Of a stretch of DNA of 40,414 bases, positions 7,953 through 15,055 are shown piece after piece. Every line of letters begins with the position of its first letter. Position 1 is the stretch's first letter. The stretch lies in assembly GCA_003513495.1 (NCBI GenBank), contig DOPM01000006.1, forward strand, positions 1 to 40,414. Reading direction: 5' to 3'. The position numbers and the translations under genes were made by a program. The DNA comes from Desulfosporosinus sp. (GTDB taxonomy: Bacteria; Bacillota; Desulfitobacteriia; Desulfitobacteriales; Desulfitobacteriaceae). Below the pieces are notes generated by a model. It was given only the letters and a program-made list of their open reading frames with translations. It did no database searches and was not told the origin of the DNA.

Positions 7953-8606
7953 GTGTCAGATGGCACTTTAAATGAAATTTTGAATATGATAGTAAAGAAA
8001 CGAAAATTAAGGATGGAAGGATGTCAGCCTGTGACAGTCAATACCGTAAAGCATAAGGATTTTCTCGTTACCATTAATGAACTACTGTCAGATTCAAATA
8101 CGGTCCTTGATGTAGGCTGTGGAGTAGGTGAAACCCTTGGAAAGTTCTGTTGTCCGATAAAAGTTGGGGTTGATGCTCATCGTCCCTACTTAGAAAATAC
8201 TAAGTTGGGTGAAACGTTTTTAAAGATAAATTTTAGAGCAGAGGGCCTAAGAGAATTGTTTTTGCCTAAGTCGATAGACAGTGTAACATTGATTGATGTT
8301 ATAGAGCATTTTGAGAAAGAAGTTGCTTGGGACGTACTCTGCCAAGTAGAAGAAATCGCTGCTAAAAGGGTGATTATCTTTACTCCAAGAGGGTTTTTCC
8401 GACAACTTGACGTCGATCACTATAATTTGGGGGGAGAAAGCTTTCAAAGGCATCGATCAGGATGGGAGGTAGAGGATTTTCAAAAGCTTGGTTACAATAT
8501 TTTGATTTTTAGTAAGTTCCATGACCATAGTAATAAAGCTTTTTTGGAGGTCTATGGAAAAAATGCTGAACCTGTCGATGCCCTTTTAGCTTGGAAAGAC
8601 TGTTAA
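7953..8606 (+). CDS. Class I SAM-dependent methyltransferase
   Basis: A 217-residue protein with a clear SAM-binding motif I, VLDVGCGVGE, at about residues 51-60, an acidic motif II (VGVDAH) and a later SVTLIDVIEHF segment typical of Methyltransf_11/25 enzymes. The GTG start at 7953 is chosen because GAGGG lies 7 nt upstream; ATG 7989 is an internal alternative. It is transcribed against the two flanking GT4 genes, from which it is separated by only 59 bp and 8 bp. It may methylate a sugar made by these transferases. It differs from the methyltransferase at 2158, so it is not a recent copy. Confidence 0.8.
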   Translation: MSDGTLNEILNMIVKKRKLRMEGCQPVTVNTVKHKDFLVTINELLSDSNTVLDVGCGVGETLGKFCCPIKVGVDAHRPYLENTKLGETFLKINFRAEGLRELFLPKSIDSVTLIDVIEHFEKEVAWDVLCQVEEIAAKRVIIFTPRGFFRQLDVDHYNLGGESFQRHRSGWEVEDFQKLGYNILIFSKFHDHSNKAFLEVYGKNAEPVDALLAWKDC

Positions 8607-8614
8607 AACGAATC

Positions 8615-9610
8615 CTAAGAGCGGGCTAACTGAAATAGTAGGGTTTCTAACTTATTAGCAGCGTGCCGCCATGTCCAAGACTGAGCAAACTGCAAACCAG
8701 CCAGGGCAATGCGAGTCCGTACTGCTTCCTGAGTTAATAGATGAGCTAATATAAGAGTTAGCTGATGAGTATCACTGGGGGGAACTAGAAAACAGTTCTC
8801 TCCATTTTTTGTATAATCCCGGTTGCCGCCATTATCTGTCGTTACGACGGCAGTTCCACATGCCATTGCTTCTAAGGGAGGCATGGAAAAAGCTTCGAAG
8901 TACGATGTTGAAACAAAAATATCTGCTTGAGCGTAGAAGAGGGCCATATCATTGTCAGCAGGGGCTTCAATGATTTTATAGGGAAGGGGTGCTTGATAAT
9001 TTGCTCCTTCCGGAGCAACAACTTGTATATCAAATTCCGGAACCAATTGCGCTAAACCCTTACAAGTTTCCCAAAAGTCATCAGTGCCTTTCCAAGTATA
9101 CCCATGTTCTTTAGAACGAAGAATATATGCGATGGTCAATCGTCCGGTAGAAAGAGATTTTTTAGGACTAGGTGTAAAAACAGAGGTGTCAACTCCTCCG
9201 GGGATAACCGTACTGTTTTTCCCTGTTTCTTGTAGGATTAATTGGCGATGCCATTCGGATATGGAAATTATCGGAGCATTTATATGGTAAGAAGCCAATG
9301 CTTTTTCTTTTTCTGCAACCCATAAAGGTTCATACCCAAGGCTTAGTCGTACGACGCGGCCTTTTTTTGATTCCCATGCAGGAAAAACTGTAGGATAAAA
9401 ATTTGGCAGGATAAAATCTGCAGAAGGGATTCTATCAGGAGTAAGCTCTTTGATTCGAGTAACCTGTGCACGCAGTGGCCAAGCAACTATAGCTTTTTCA
9501 GGAAGTACAATCTCAACAATGTGTCCTTTATCCACCATCTCGTTTGCTAACTGATAAATAAAGCGTGTTCCTCCCGTTTCCAAGCTTACAACAGGGATTA
9601 CTATTTTCAT
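8615..9610 (-). CDS. Family 4 glycosyltransferase, paralogue of the gene at 6904
   Basis: A 331-residue protein that aligns along its whole length with the glycosyltransferase at 6904-7893: both share the MKIV.PV.SLE start, GGVDTS.F.P in the middle and the EX7E segment (here EAFSMPPLEAMACGTAVVTT). The two clearly arose by duplication and have since diverged, suggesting different donors or acceptors in one glycan. The start has GGAGG upstream. CATACACTA (minus strand, 9649-9641) lies about 30 bp before the start and matches a SigK/SigE-like -10. Function beyond family is inferred. Confidence 0.85.
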   Translation of the reverse strand: MKIVIPVVSLETGGTRFIYQLANEMVDKGHIVEIVLPEKAIVAWPLRAQVTRIKELTPDRIPSADFILPNFYPTVFPAWESKKGRVVRLSLGYEPLWVAEKEKALASYHINAPIISISEWHRQLILQETGKNSTVIPGGVDTSVFTPSPKKSLSTGRLTIAYILRSKEHGYTWKGTDDFWETCKGLAQLVPEFDIQVVAPEGANYQAPLPYKIIEAPADNDMALFYAQADIFVSTSYFEAFSMPPLEAMACGTAVVTTDNGGNRDYTKNGENCFLVPPSDTHQLTLILAHLLTQEAVRTRIALAGLQFAQSWTWRHAANKLETLLFQLARS

Positions 9611-9732
9611 GTTTTGTCCTCCATAAATTTATTATCTTTTTAGTGTATGTTCTAACAGGCATCAAGGTTGCAAAACTTTACAGCTTTATCCAGCGGCGCA
9701 GAGATTATTTCTAGCAGATATATAGATCAGTT

Positions 9733-9763
9733 GTGTCAACTAAGAGTGGACTGCCATAACCTA
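9733..9763 (+). promoter_or_regulatory. GTGTCAA-N15-CATANNNTA element, copy C (before the dehydrogenase gene)
   Basis: GTGTCAA (9733-9739), 15 bp, then CATAACCTA (9755-9763). The element ends 34 bp before the ATG at 9798, nearly the same distance as in copies A and B. The leader GAGGATGG and CCAATAATGAA is shared with copy B. Confidence 0.5.
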
Positions 9764-9797
9764 TAGTGATGATATTGGGGGAGGATGGTTTCCAATA

Positions 9798-10883
9798 ATG
9801 AAAATCTGTGTCGTTGGGTTGGGGAATATCGGGTTTAATCTGTTCGCATATCTGGACCAGAAATTCTCTGGAGAGGTCATCGGGGTAGATGTAAATGAGA
9901 GCCGAGTCAAAGAGCTGAGACGCCAGGGATATAGAGTAACTACGGATTATAGGGCATTAACAGGGATAGATATATGGCTAATGGCACCTTCCACCGGTAA
10001 CCAAGGTAAAAATTTGTTTTCAGCCCTAGAGCATATGATCATTTGTCCAGGCGCTTTGATCTCCATCGAATCGACGTTACCTCCGGGTACCATGGTGAGA
10101 ATTCGAGAATTCTTGGAGAATAGAGGGTTTAAATTAGGGACAGATATTTTCTTAATTCATGTTCCTCACAGAGTAATGTTTGGAGTGGATAAAACCGTTT
10201 GTGATACCCCCAGAGTGATGGGAGCCTTCACAAAAGAATGCCTAAAAAAGGGCCGTGAGTTCTATTTCCCGTTGGTCCCACAACTGGTAGAGGTTTCAGA
10301 TGTTCGAGTGGCTGAGTTATCGAAGGTTGTTGAAAACGTAAAACGTTATGTTGATGTCGCTTTTGCCCAGGAGATTTACGGATTTTGTGTTTCTAATGGC
10401 ATGAGTTATGAAAAACTGAGAATGGCTGTTAATAGTAAAAACAATGTTGAATTACTGACAACTGATTGGGGAATTGGAGGGGAATGTCTGCCTAAAGATA
10501 TGAATTTTTTAAGGACGGTTTGTCCCTCGGCTTTGTTAGAGGGGGCTGAGCTTGCTGATCAGGGTTATCGAGATCGAATCCTTAAACAGGTAGGTATAAG
10601 TAAAGAGGTATGGCTAAGAGGTATAAGCTATAAAACAGGAGTTAAGGATCTTAAGCATAGCAGAGGGGTAGATTTGGTTAGGGCTTTAGAAGCCGCCGGC
10701 AATACGGTTAAAGTTGAAGATCCATTATTTTCTGCAGATGAGTTAAGTGAAGCAGGCTTTAATCCAATCAATCAGCAAACGGTGGATTCTCAAAACAATG
10801 AAGAAGATACTGCCAGGGTTATTTTAGATCGGCATAAGGCCTTAGAGATTAAAATGTGGGAAAAGGAGCAATACGATGGCTAA
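9798..10883 (+). CDS. Nucleotide-sugar dehydrogenase (UDP-glucose/UDP-ManNAc dehydrogenase family)
   Basis: A 361-residue protein. The N-terminal NAD-binding Rossmann fold begins ICVVGLGNIGFNLF. The central part has the STLPPGT motif of the family, and the catalytic cysteine is Cys230 in GIGGECLPKD. The C-terminal domain carries KTGVKDLKHSRGVDLVRAL, matching the UDP-binding region. Length is shorter than usual (about 400-440) because the end is trimmed. Such enzymes oxidise C6 of a UDP-sugar to the acid in two NAD-dependent steps. The next gene overlaps by 8 bp, so the two are coupled. It may supply a uronic-acid sugar for the surface glycan; the exact substrate is uncertain. Confidence 0.8.
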   Translation: MKICVVGLGNIGFNLFAYLDQKFSGEVIGVDVNESRVKELRRQGYRVTTDYRALTGIDIWLMAPSTGNQGKNLFSALEHMIICPGALISIESTLPPGTMVRIREFLENRGFKLGTDIFLIHVPHRVMFGVDKTVCDTPRVMGAFTKECLKKGREFYFPLVPQLVEVSDVRVAELSKVVENVKRYVDVAFAQEIYGFCVSNGMSYEKLRMAVNSKNNVELLTTDWGIGGECLPKDMNFLRTVCPSALLEGAELADQGYRDRILKQVGISKEVWLRGISYKTGVKDLKHSRGVDLVRALEAAGNTVKVEDPLFSADELSEAGFNPINQQTVDSQNNEEDTARVILDRHKALEIKMWEKEQYDG

Positions 10884-11790
10884 GATTTTAGTGACGGGAA
10901 GCAAGGGCACGTTAGGTAAACGATTAGTAGAAGTACTCAAATTTAGAGGAAACGATGTTTGGGAAGTGGATTTGCAGCATCATCTGGGGGAAAAATATAT
11001 TAGAGCGGATATCTCTGAGTATCGTCAGTTAGAGCGGGTATTTGAACAAGACTATGATTATGTTTTTCATTTAGCCGCTGAATTTGGACGTATCAACGGA
11101 GAACATTATTATGACACTCTCTGGAAAACTAATGTCATTGGAACACGGAATATATTAGAATGGCAATTGAAGAAGGGTTTTAAGTTGATCTTTACAAGTT
11201 CCTCAGAAATCTATGGGGAAGCGATGGAGCCATTGTTAACAGAAGATTTGCCTCTGAAGAAGACGATTATTCAGCATAATGATTATGCTCTGACTAAGTG
11301 GGCTAACGAAGTGCAAGTGATCAACTTCGAAAAGAAATACGAATCTCCAATCGTTAGGCTACGGTTATTTAACGCTTACGGCCCCGGAGAATACTATCAT
11401 TCCTATCGCAGTGTAGTCTGCCTCTTTATTTATCGAGCTTTACAGGGAATCCCATATGAGGTTTATGAAGGCTACTATCGTGTTTTTATGTATGTAGATG
11501 ATCTAATTCCTACCATAGCTAACGTTGCTCATAACTTTAAACCTGGGGAGGTTTATAACATTGGAGGGACGGAATACCGAAGTGTCAAGGATTTAAGCGA
11601 TTTGGTGCTTAAATATACTAATGGCAATTCGAAATTAGTAAAATATCTTCCTGAAGATAAGCACAATACAGTTAGTAAACGACCAGATATCAGTAAAGCA
11701 AAAGAGGATCTGGCCCACAACCCAAAAGTGTTGCTAGAAGAAGGTTTGCCCCAAACTGTAGAGTGGATGAAGAAGATATACAGTAATTAA
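10876..11790 (+). CDS. NAD-dependent epimerase/dehydratase (extended SDR)
   Basis: A 304-residue protein. The glycine motif is GSKGTLGKRL at the N-terminus, and the catalytic pair is Tyr137 and Lys141 in YALTK. SSEIYGE supplies the Ser/Thr of the triad, and LRLFNAYGPGE is the nucleotide-sugar-binding signature of GalE/RmlB-type enzymes. The reaction (C4 epimerisation, decarboxylation or dehydration of an NDP-sugar) cannot be decided. Overlap with the upstream dehydrogenase suggests the two act in sequence, for example oxidation and then epimerisation or decarboxylation, as with UDP-glucuronate. It is followed by a long hairpin at 11796. Confidence 0.85.
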   Translation: MAKILVTGSKGTLGKRLVEVLKFRGNDVWEVDLQHHLGEKYIRADISEYRQLERVFEQDYDYVFHLAAEFGRINGEHYYDTLWKTNVIGTRNILEWQLKKGFKLIFTSSSEIYGEAMEPLLTEDLPLKKTIIQHNDYALTKWANEVQVINFEKKYESPIVRLRLFNAYGPGEYYHSYRSVVCLFIYRALQGIPYEVYEGYYRVFMYVDDLIPTIANVAHNFKPGEVYNIGGTEYRSVKDLSDLVLKYTNGNSKLVKYLPEDKHNTVSKRPDISKAKEDLAHNPKVLLEEGLPQTVEWMKKIYSN

Positions 11791-11795
11791 GTGAT

Positions 11796-11837
11796 AATCT
11801 TACTTCAAAGGAGTGTAAACTCCATTGAAGTAAGATT
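11796..11837 (+). terminator. Near-perfect 18-bp hairpin after the epimerase gene
   Basis: The outer arms AATCTTACTTCAA and TTGAAGTAAGATT (13 bp), an A-A mismatch, then GGAGT/ACTCC (5 bp) around a GTAA tetraloop. It starts 6 bp after the stop codon. No T-run follows, so it could be a factor-dependent terminator, an mRNA-stabilising end or a small mobile repeat. Confidence 0.5.
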
Positions 11838-11965
11838 CCTAAATAGACGGTAAATGCCAAAAACTTGAAGCATCCGTCATTTAGCCAATACTCAGAATGA
11901 GTCTAGCTTACTGCAGCAAGTAGGATTTTATTTTGAGTACGTGCTGCGATTAAGGAGGAAACTTA

Positions 11966-12670
11966 ATGCTAATGCCTAAAGTTAGTGTCGTTATCCCTAC
12001 GTATAATCACTCGCGATACCTGACTCATGCTTTAGAAAGTGTCATCAATCAGAGCTATGCAAATCTTGAGGTGATAGTTATTGACGATGGTTCCACGGAT
12101 GGAACAGCAGATGTAATTAAGCCTTATCGTTCAAAGATCAATTATATTTATAAAGAAAACGGAGGAACACCCAGTGCTTTGAACCTTGGTTTATCGACGG
12201 CCAGTGGAAAGTATATTTGTTGGTTAAGTGCTGATGATGCCTTTTTAGAGGACAAAGTGGCAAAACAAGTGGGGCTCATGGAAAATGACCCGGGTATGGG
12301 GTTTAGCTACACAAGCTTTGTAGTCATTGATGCCTATGGAAAAAAGCAATACGAAGTTAATTCGGCATTTTATCCCAGCAGACAGGAAATGGTCACCCGG
12401 CTTATGGAGGGTTGCTTTATCAACGGATCTTCTGTGATGATGCGCAGTAATGCGTTAGAGGCTGTAGGATTTTTCGATATAGGTTTACCTCAAGCCCATG
12501 ATTATGACTTGTGGTTTCGTTTCCTTCGCCACTATACCTGTGGATTTTTGCCAGAACATCTGCTGGCATATCGCTGGCATGGCGAGAATATGAGTTTGAA
12601 TCCTGATGAAGCATGTTCAGTAATTGTTCAAGAAAGGGCGAAGAAGCTCTTTCCTGGATGGCTGAACTAA
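11966..12670 (+). CDS. Family 2 glycosyltransferase
   Basis: A 234-residue single-domain GT-A enzyme. The N-terminus KVSVVIPTYNHSRYLTHALE and VIVIDDGSTDGT are classic GT2 motifs, and the metal-binding motif is SADDAF. The C-terminal part has the QAHDYDLWFRF motif that often holds the acceptor-side catalytic Asp. No membrane segment is seen, so it is cytoplasmic. AAGGAGG lies 7 nt before ATG 11966; ATG 11972 is a nearby alternative. The shared-domain propeller gene begins 15 bp after its stop, so the two are one operon. That suggests the enzyme may glycosylate the protein encoded next to it (inference). Confidence 0.85.
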   Translation: MLMPKVSVVIPTYNHSRYLTHALESVINQSYANLEVIVIDDGSTDGTADVIKPYRSKINYIYKENGGTPSALNLGLSTASGKYICWLSADDAFLEDKVAKQVGLMENDPGMGFSYTSFVVIDAYGKKQYEVNSAFYPSRQEMVTRLMEGCFINGSSVMMRSNALEAVGFFDIGLPQAHDYDLWFRFLRHYTCGFLPEHLLAYRWHGENMSLNPDEACSVIVQERAKKLFPGWLN

Positions 12671-12684
12671 AAAGGAGGCATAAG

Positions 12685-13578
12685 ATGGCTTCGCTAACAA
12701 CCGGATTGATAGAAAACATTAGAGCTACCGGTGTACACCTCTGTTCAACTCTCTCCGTAACAGTAGAGAATAAGGACCTTATAACTAATACTATTAGAGT
12801 CAATGGATATTATTGGGATAGAGCGACTAAGAAGGAGTACGTTTTGGATTTGCTGACCTTGGCACCTGGGGAAGTAGTTGTTCATAACTATTTTGCACAA
12901 TTTGAGGCTTTAGAATTTAGTTTTATATCAAGCTCTGACTCTTTAGAAATCACGGTTTGGGGTAAAAATGATGCTGGAAAATCGACTATGAACTACAGTG
13001 TTCTTCCTGCACAACTTTTTCCCATCGATAAAGAACGTATAACTATGGAGATGCAAAATTCAACTCTGCCATCTGCTCTCAACAGAATTTATCTCTTAGA
13101 TTCCCGCAGCAACAAAATATCAGTTATTGATGGTCATACCAATACTCTTGTAGGAAATCTAATTGCTGGTTCCGGTCCTTTTGGAGTGGGGGTTAATCCG
13201 GTGACAAATCGAATATATGTTGCAAACTTTGCAAGTAATAATGTCTCAGTTATTGATGGAAGCTCTAATGAGGTCATAGCCCATATCACCGTGGGATCGA
13301 ATCCCATGGGTGTGGGTGTAAATCCCACAACTAACAGGATATATGTAACAAATTGGGCTAGTCATAGTGTCTCAGTTATTGATGGGTTTACCCATATAGT
13401 CATAGGGACTATTAGGGTAAGTTCATATCCTGAAGGAGTAAATGTTAATTCAACCACTAATCTAGTTTATATAACAAATCATGCCAGCAATAATGTTTCA
13501 GTCATCGACGGAAGCAATAATACTATACGAGGGACGATAGAATTAAACGAAAATAACAATGATGAAAGATCATTGTAA
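12685..13578 (+). CDS. Shared N-terminal surface domain joined to a YVTN beta-propeller, probably truncated
   Basis: A 297-residue protein. Residues 1-112 match the domain at 2981 and 6301 (MASLTTGLIENI, FEALEFSFISSSDS, SLEITVWGKND, VLPAQLFPI). From about residue 130 come YVTN repeats with the motif NRIYV.N..SN.VSVIDG, then a strand and GSNPMGVGVNPTT. Three full blades of about 42 residues are present, and a fourth is cut before its last strand, ending in an unrelated tail (ENNNDERSL). Propellers usually have six or seven blades, so the gene is probably shortened, or the protein oligomerises. The start ATG 12685 has AAAGGAGG upstream; an earlier in-frame start overlaps the previous gene and is not favoured. 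No signal peptide is seen. Confidence 0.8.
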   Translation: MASLTTGLIENIRATGVHLCSTLSVTVENKDLITNTIRVNGYYWDRATKKEYVLDLLTLAPGEVVVHNYFAQFEALEFSFISSSDSLEITVWGKNDAGKSTMNYSVLPAQLFPIDKERITMEMQNSTLPSALNRIYLLDSRSNKISVIDGHTNTLVGNLIAGSGPFGVGVNPVTNRIYVANFASNNVSVIDGSSNEVIAHITVGSNPMGVGVNPTTNRIYVTNWASHSVSVIDGFTHIVIGTIRVSSYPEGVNVNSTTNLVYITNHASNNVSVIDGSNNTIRGTIELNENNNDERSL

Positions 13579-13651
13579 GATCATAGAAGGAGCAAAAGGA
13601 TATGCTCTTTCTGATTTACTTGTATCAGAAAGTATAAACTTGCGTTATATA

Positions 13652-13805
13652 CTGCAAGAAGATTTAATACGTGCGAAGACAGTGCTGCAAGAAGGTCTAA
13701 TACGTGCAAAGACAGTGTCTTCGTCGTCCAAGCATAAGAGCAACTAACCTGCCGCTTTCGCCAAAGGCTGCAAGAAAGCTAATACGTGCGAAGACAGTGT
13801 CTTCG
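13652..13805 (+). repeat. Three copies of a 33-38 bp palindrome-bearing repeat
   Basis: Copies begin CTGCAAGAA at 13652, 13685 and 13768 and run through AATACGTGCGAAGACAGTG. Copies 2 and 3 continue TCTTCG, and copy 3 contains a perfect palindrome (CGAAGACA-G-TGTCTTCG) that is one base off in copy 2. The first two are directly adjacent; the third is 50 bp away. A 62-codon frame crosses the first two, but the third copy lies after its stop, so the repeat looks like non-coding DNA. Confidence 0.65.
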
Positions 13806-13852
13806 AGCTCCAGCTAAGTTTTCTTTATATGTTTAGTTAGGAGAATGTTGTA

Positions 13853-14929
13853 ATGAAGATTATGACGATTTTAGGTACTCGCCCGGAAATTATTCGCTTA
13901 AGCCGGATTATACCTTTCTTAGATGGACTATGTGATCATATTTTAGTCCATACCGGTCAGAACTTTGACCGAAGATTAAATGAAATCTTTTTCTCGGAAC
14001 TTAACTTAAGATCTCCGAATTACGAATTAAATTGTCAGGCCTCGAGCATGATGGCTCAAATTGGTGAGATACTTTACAAGTGTGAGCAGGTGATGATCCG
14101 AGAAAGACCAGACCGCCTGCTTATTTTAGGGGATACAAACAGCGCTCTAACTGCGTTGGCAGCGAAACGGTTAAGTATTCCCGTTTACCATATGGAGGCG
14201 GGCAACCGCTGTTATGATGACAGGGTGCCGGAGGAAATCAATCGAAGAGTAATCGATCACTGTAGTGATATTTTAATGCCCTATACAGAACGAAGCCGAG
14301 CAAATTTGCTGAAGGAGGGAATCGAAGGAAAACGCATATATGTTACTGGGAATCCCATTAGGGAGGTTCTGAGATATTATACAGATAAGATTGAACAAAG
14401 CAACGTTCTAAAGACTTTAGAAGTAACTGAAAAGGGTTATTTCCTAGTAACTTTACATCGAGCTGAAAATGTGGATAATGAGGTTCGTCTGAGTAAATTC
14501 ATAATGTCTTTTCATAGATTATATTCCGAATACAAAATACCGCTTATTTGCAGCCTGCATCCTCGTACTCGTTCTCAATTGGAGAAGCAAAGTAAAACTC
14601 TTGCCAGTACTGGTATTCATATTGTAGAACCTTTAGGACTATTTGATTTTGTTTGCTTAGAGCAAAATGCTTTTTGTGTGCTGAGTGATAGTGGAACGGT
14701 TCAGGAGGAATGCAGCTTATTTAAAATACCAAATGTAACCTTAAGAGATGTGACAGAACGTCCCGAAACCGTGGAATCAGGAAGTAATATTATTTCCGGT
14801 TGTGAACCGGAAGACATTTCTAGAGCTGTAAACGTTGTATTAAGCCAAGGATGCGACTGGGAGGCCCCGTTAGAATATATGGAACAAAATGTTAGCAGAA
14901 AAGTGCTCAAAATCCTCCTGGGCGGCTAA
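13853..14929 (+). CDS. wecB: UDP-N-acetylglucosamine 2-epimerase (non-hydrolysing)
   Basis: A 358-residue protein of the usual family length. Motifs include MTILGTRPEIIRLSRII at the N-terminus, LGDTNSALTALAA, the HMEAGNR(C) loop and VPEEINRRVIDH, VTGNPI, LVTLHRAENVDN and the C-terminal SDSGTVQEE that binds UDP. These are the signatures of the enzyme that interconverts UDP-GlcNAc and UDP-ManNAc in the cytoplasm. With the dehydrogenase at 9798 it could make UDP-ManNAcA or a related acid, if that enzyme accepts UDP-ManNAc. It closes the accessory sugar locus and is the only gene here whose substrate can be named with some confidence. Confidence 0.88.
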   Translation: MKIMTILGTRPEIIRLSRIIPFLDGLCDHILVHTGQNFDRRLNEIFFSELNLRSPNYELNCQASSMMAQIGEILYKCEQVMIRERPDRLLILGDTNSALTALAAKRLSIPVYHMEAGNRCYDDRVPEEINRRVIDHCSDILMPYTERSRANLLKEGIEGKRIYVTGNPIREVLRYYTDKIEQSNVLKTLEVTEKGYFLVTLHRAENVDNEVRLSKFIMSFHRLYSEYKIPLICSLHPRTRSQLEKQSKTLASTGIHIVEPLGLFDFVCLEQNAFCVLSDSGTVQEECSLFKIPNVTLRDVTERPETVESGSNIISGCEPEDISRAVNVVLSQGCDWEAPLEYMEQNVSRKVLKILLGG

Positions 14930-14950
14930 AAAGGGATCGGGTAATATGGC

Positions 14951-14985
14951 AAAAAAAACCCCCTACTTTTACTAGAAGTAAGGGT
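14951..14985 (-). terminator. Rho-independent terminator of the CAP-domain gene
   Basis: On the minus strand, arms of about 9 bp (CCCTTACTT with AAGTAGGGG, one unpaired base) and a 7-nt loop are followed directly by eight T. It lies about 70 bp after the end of the gene at 15056. Confidence 0.8.
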
Positions 14986-15055
14986 CTAGAAAACCTAGAT
15001 GATGGAATACTACTATAACCTTGTTGCTAAGAACCTCGTAGGAGATTCTTTAATA

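Noticed and set aside
13559..13747. 62-codon frame with a repeated LIRAKTV segment
   Set aside because: It overlaps the propeller gene end, is made by two copies of a DNA repeat whose third copy lies beyond the stop, and has no convincing ribosome binding site.
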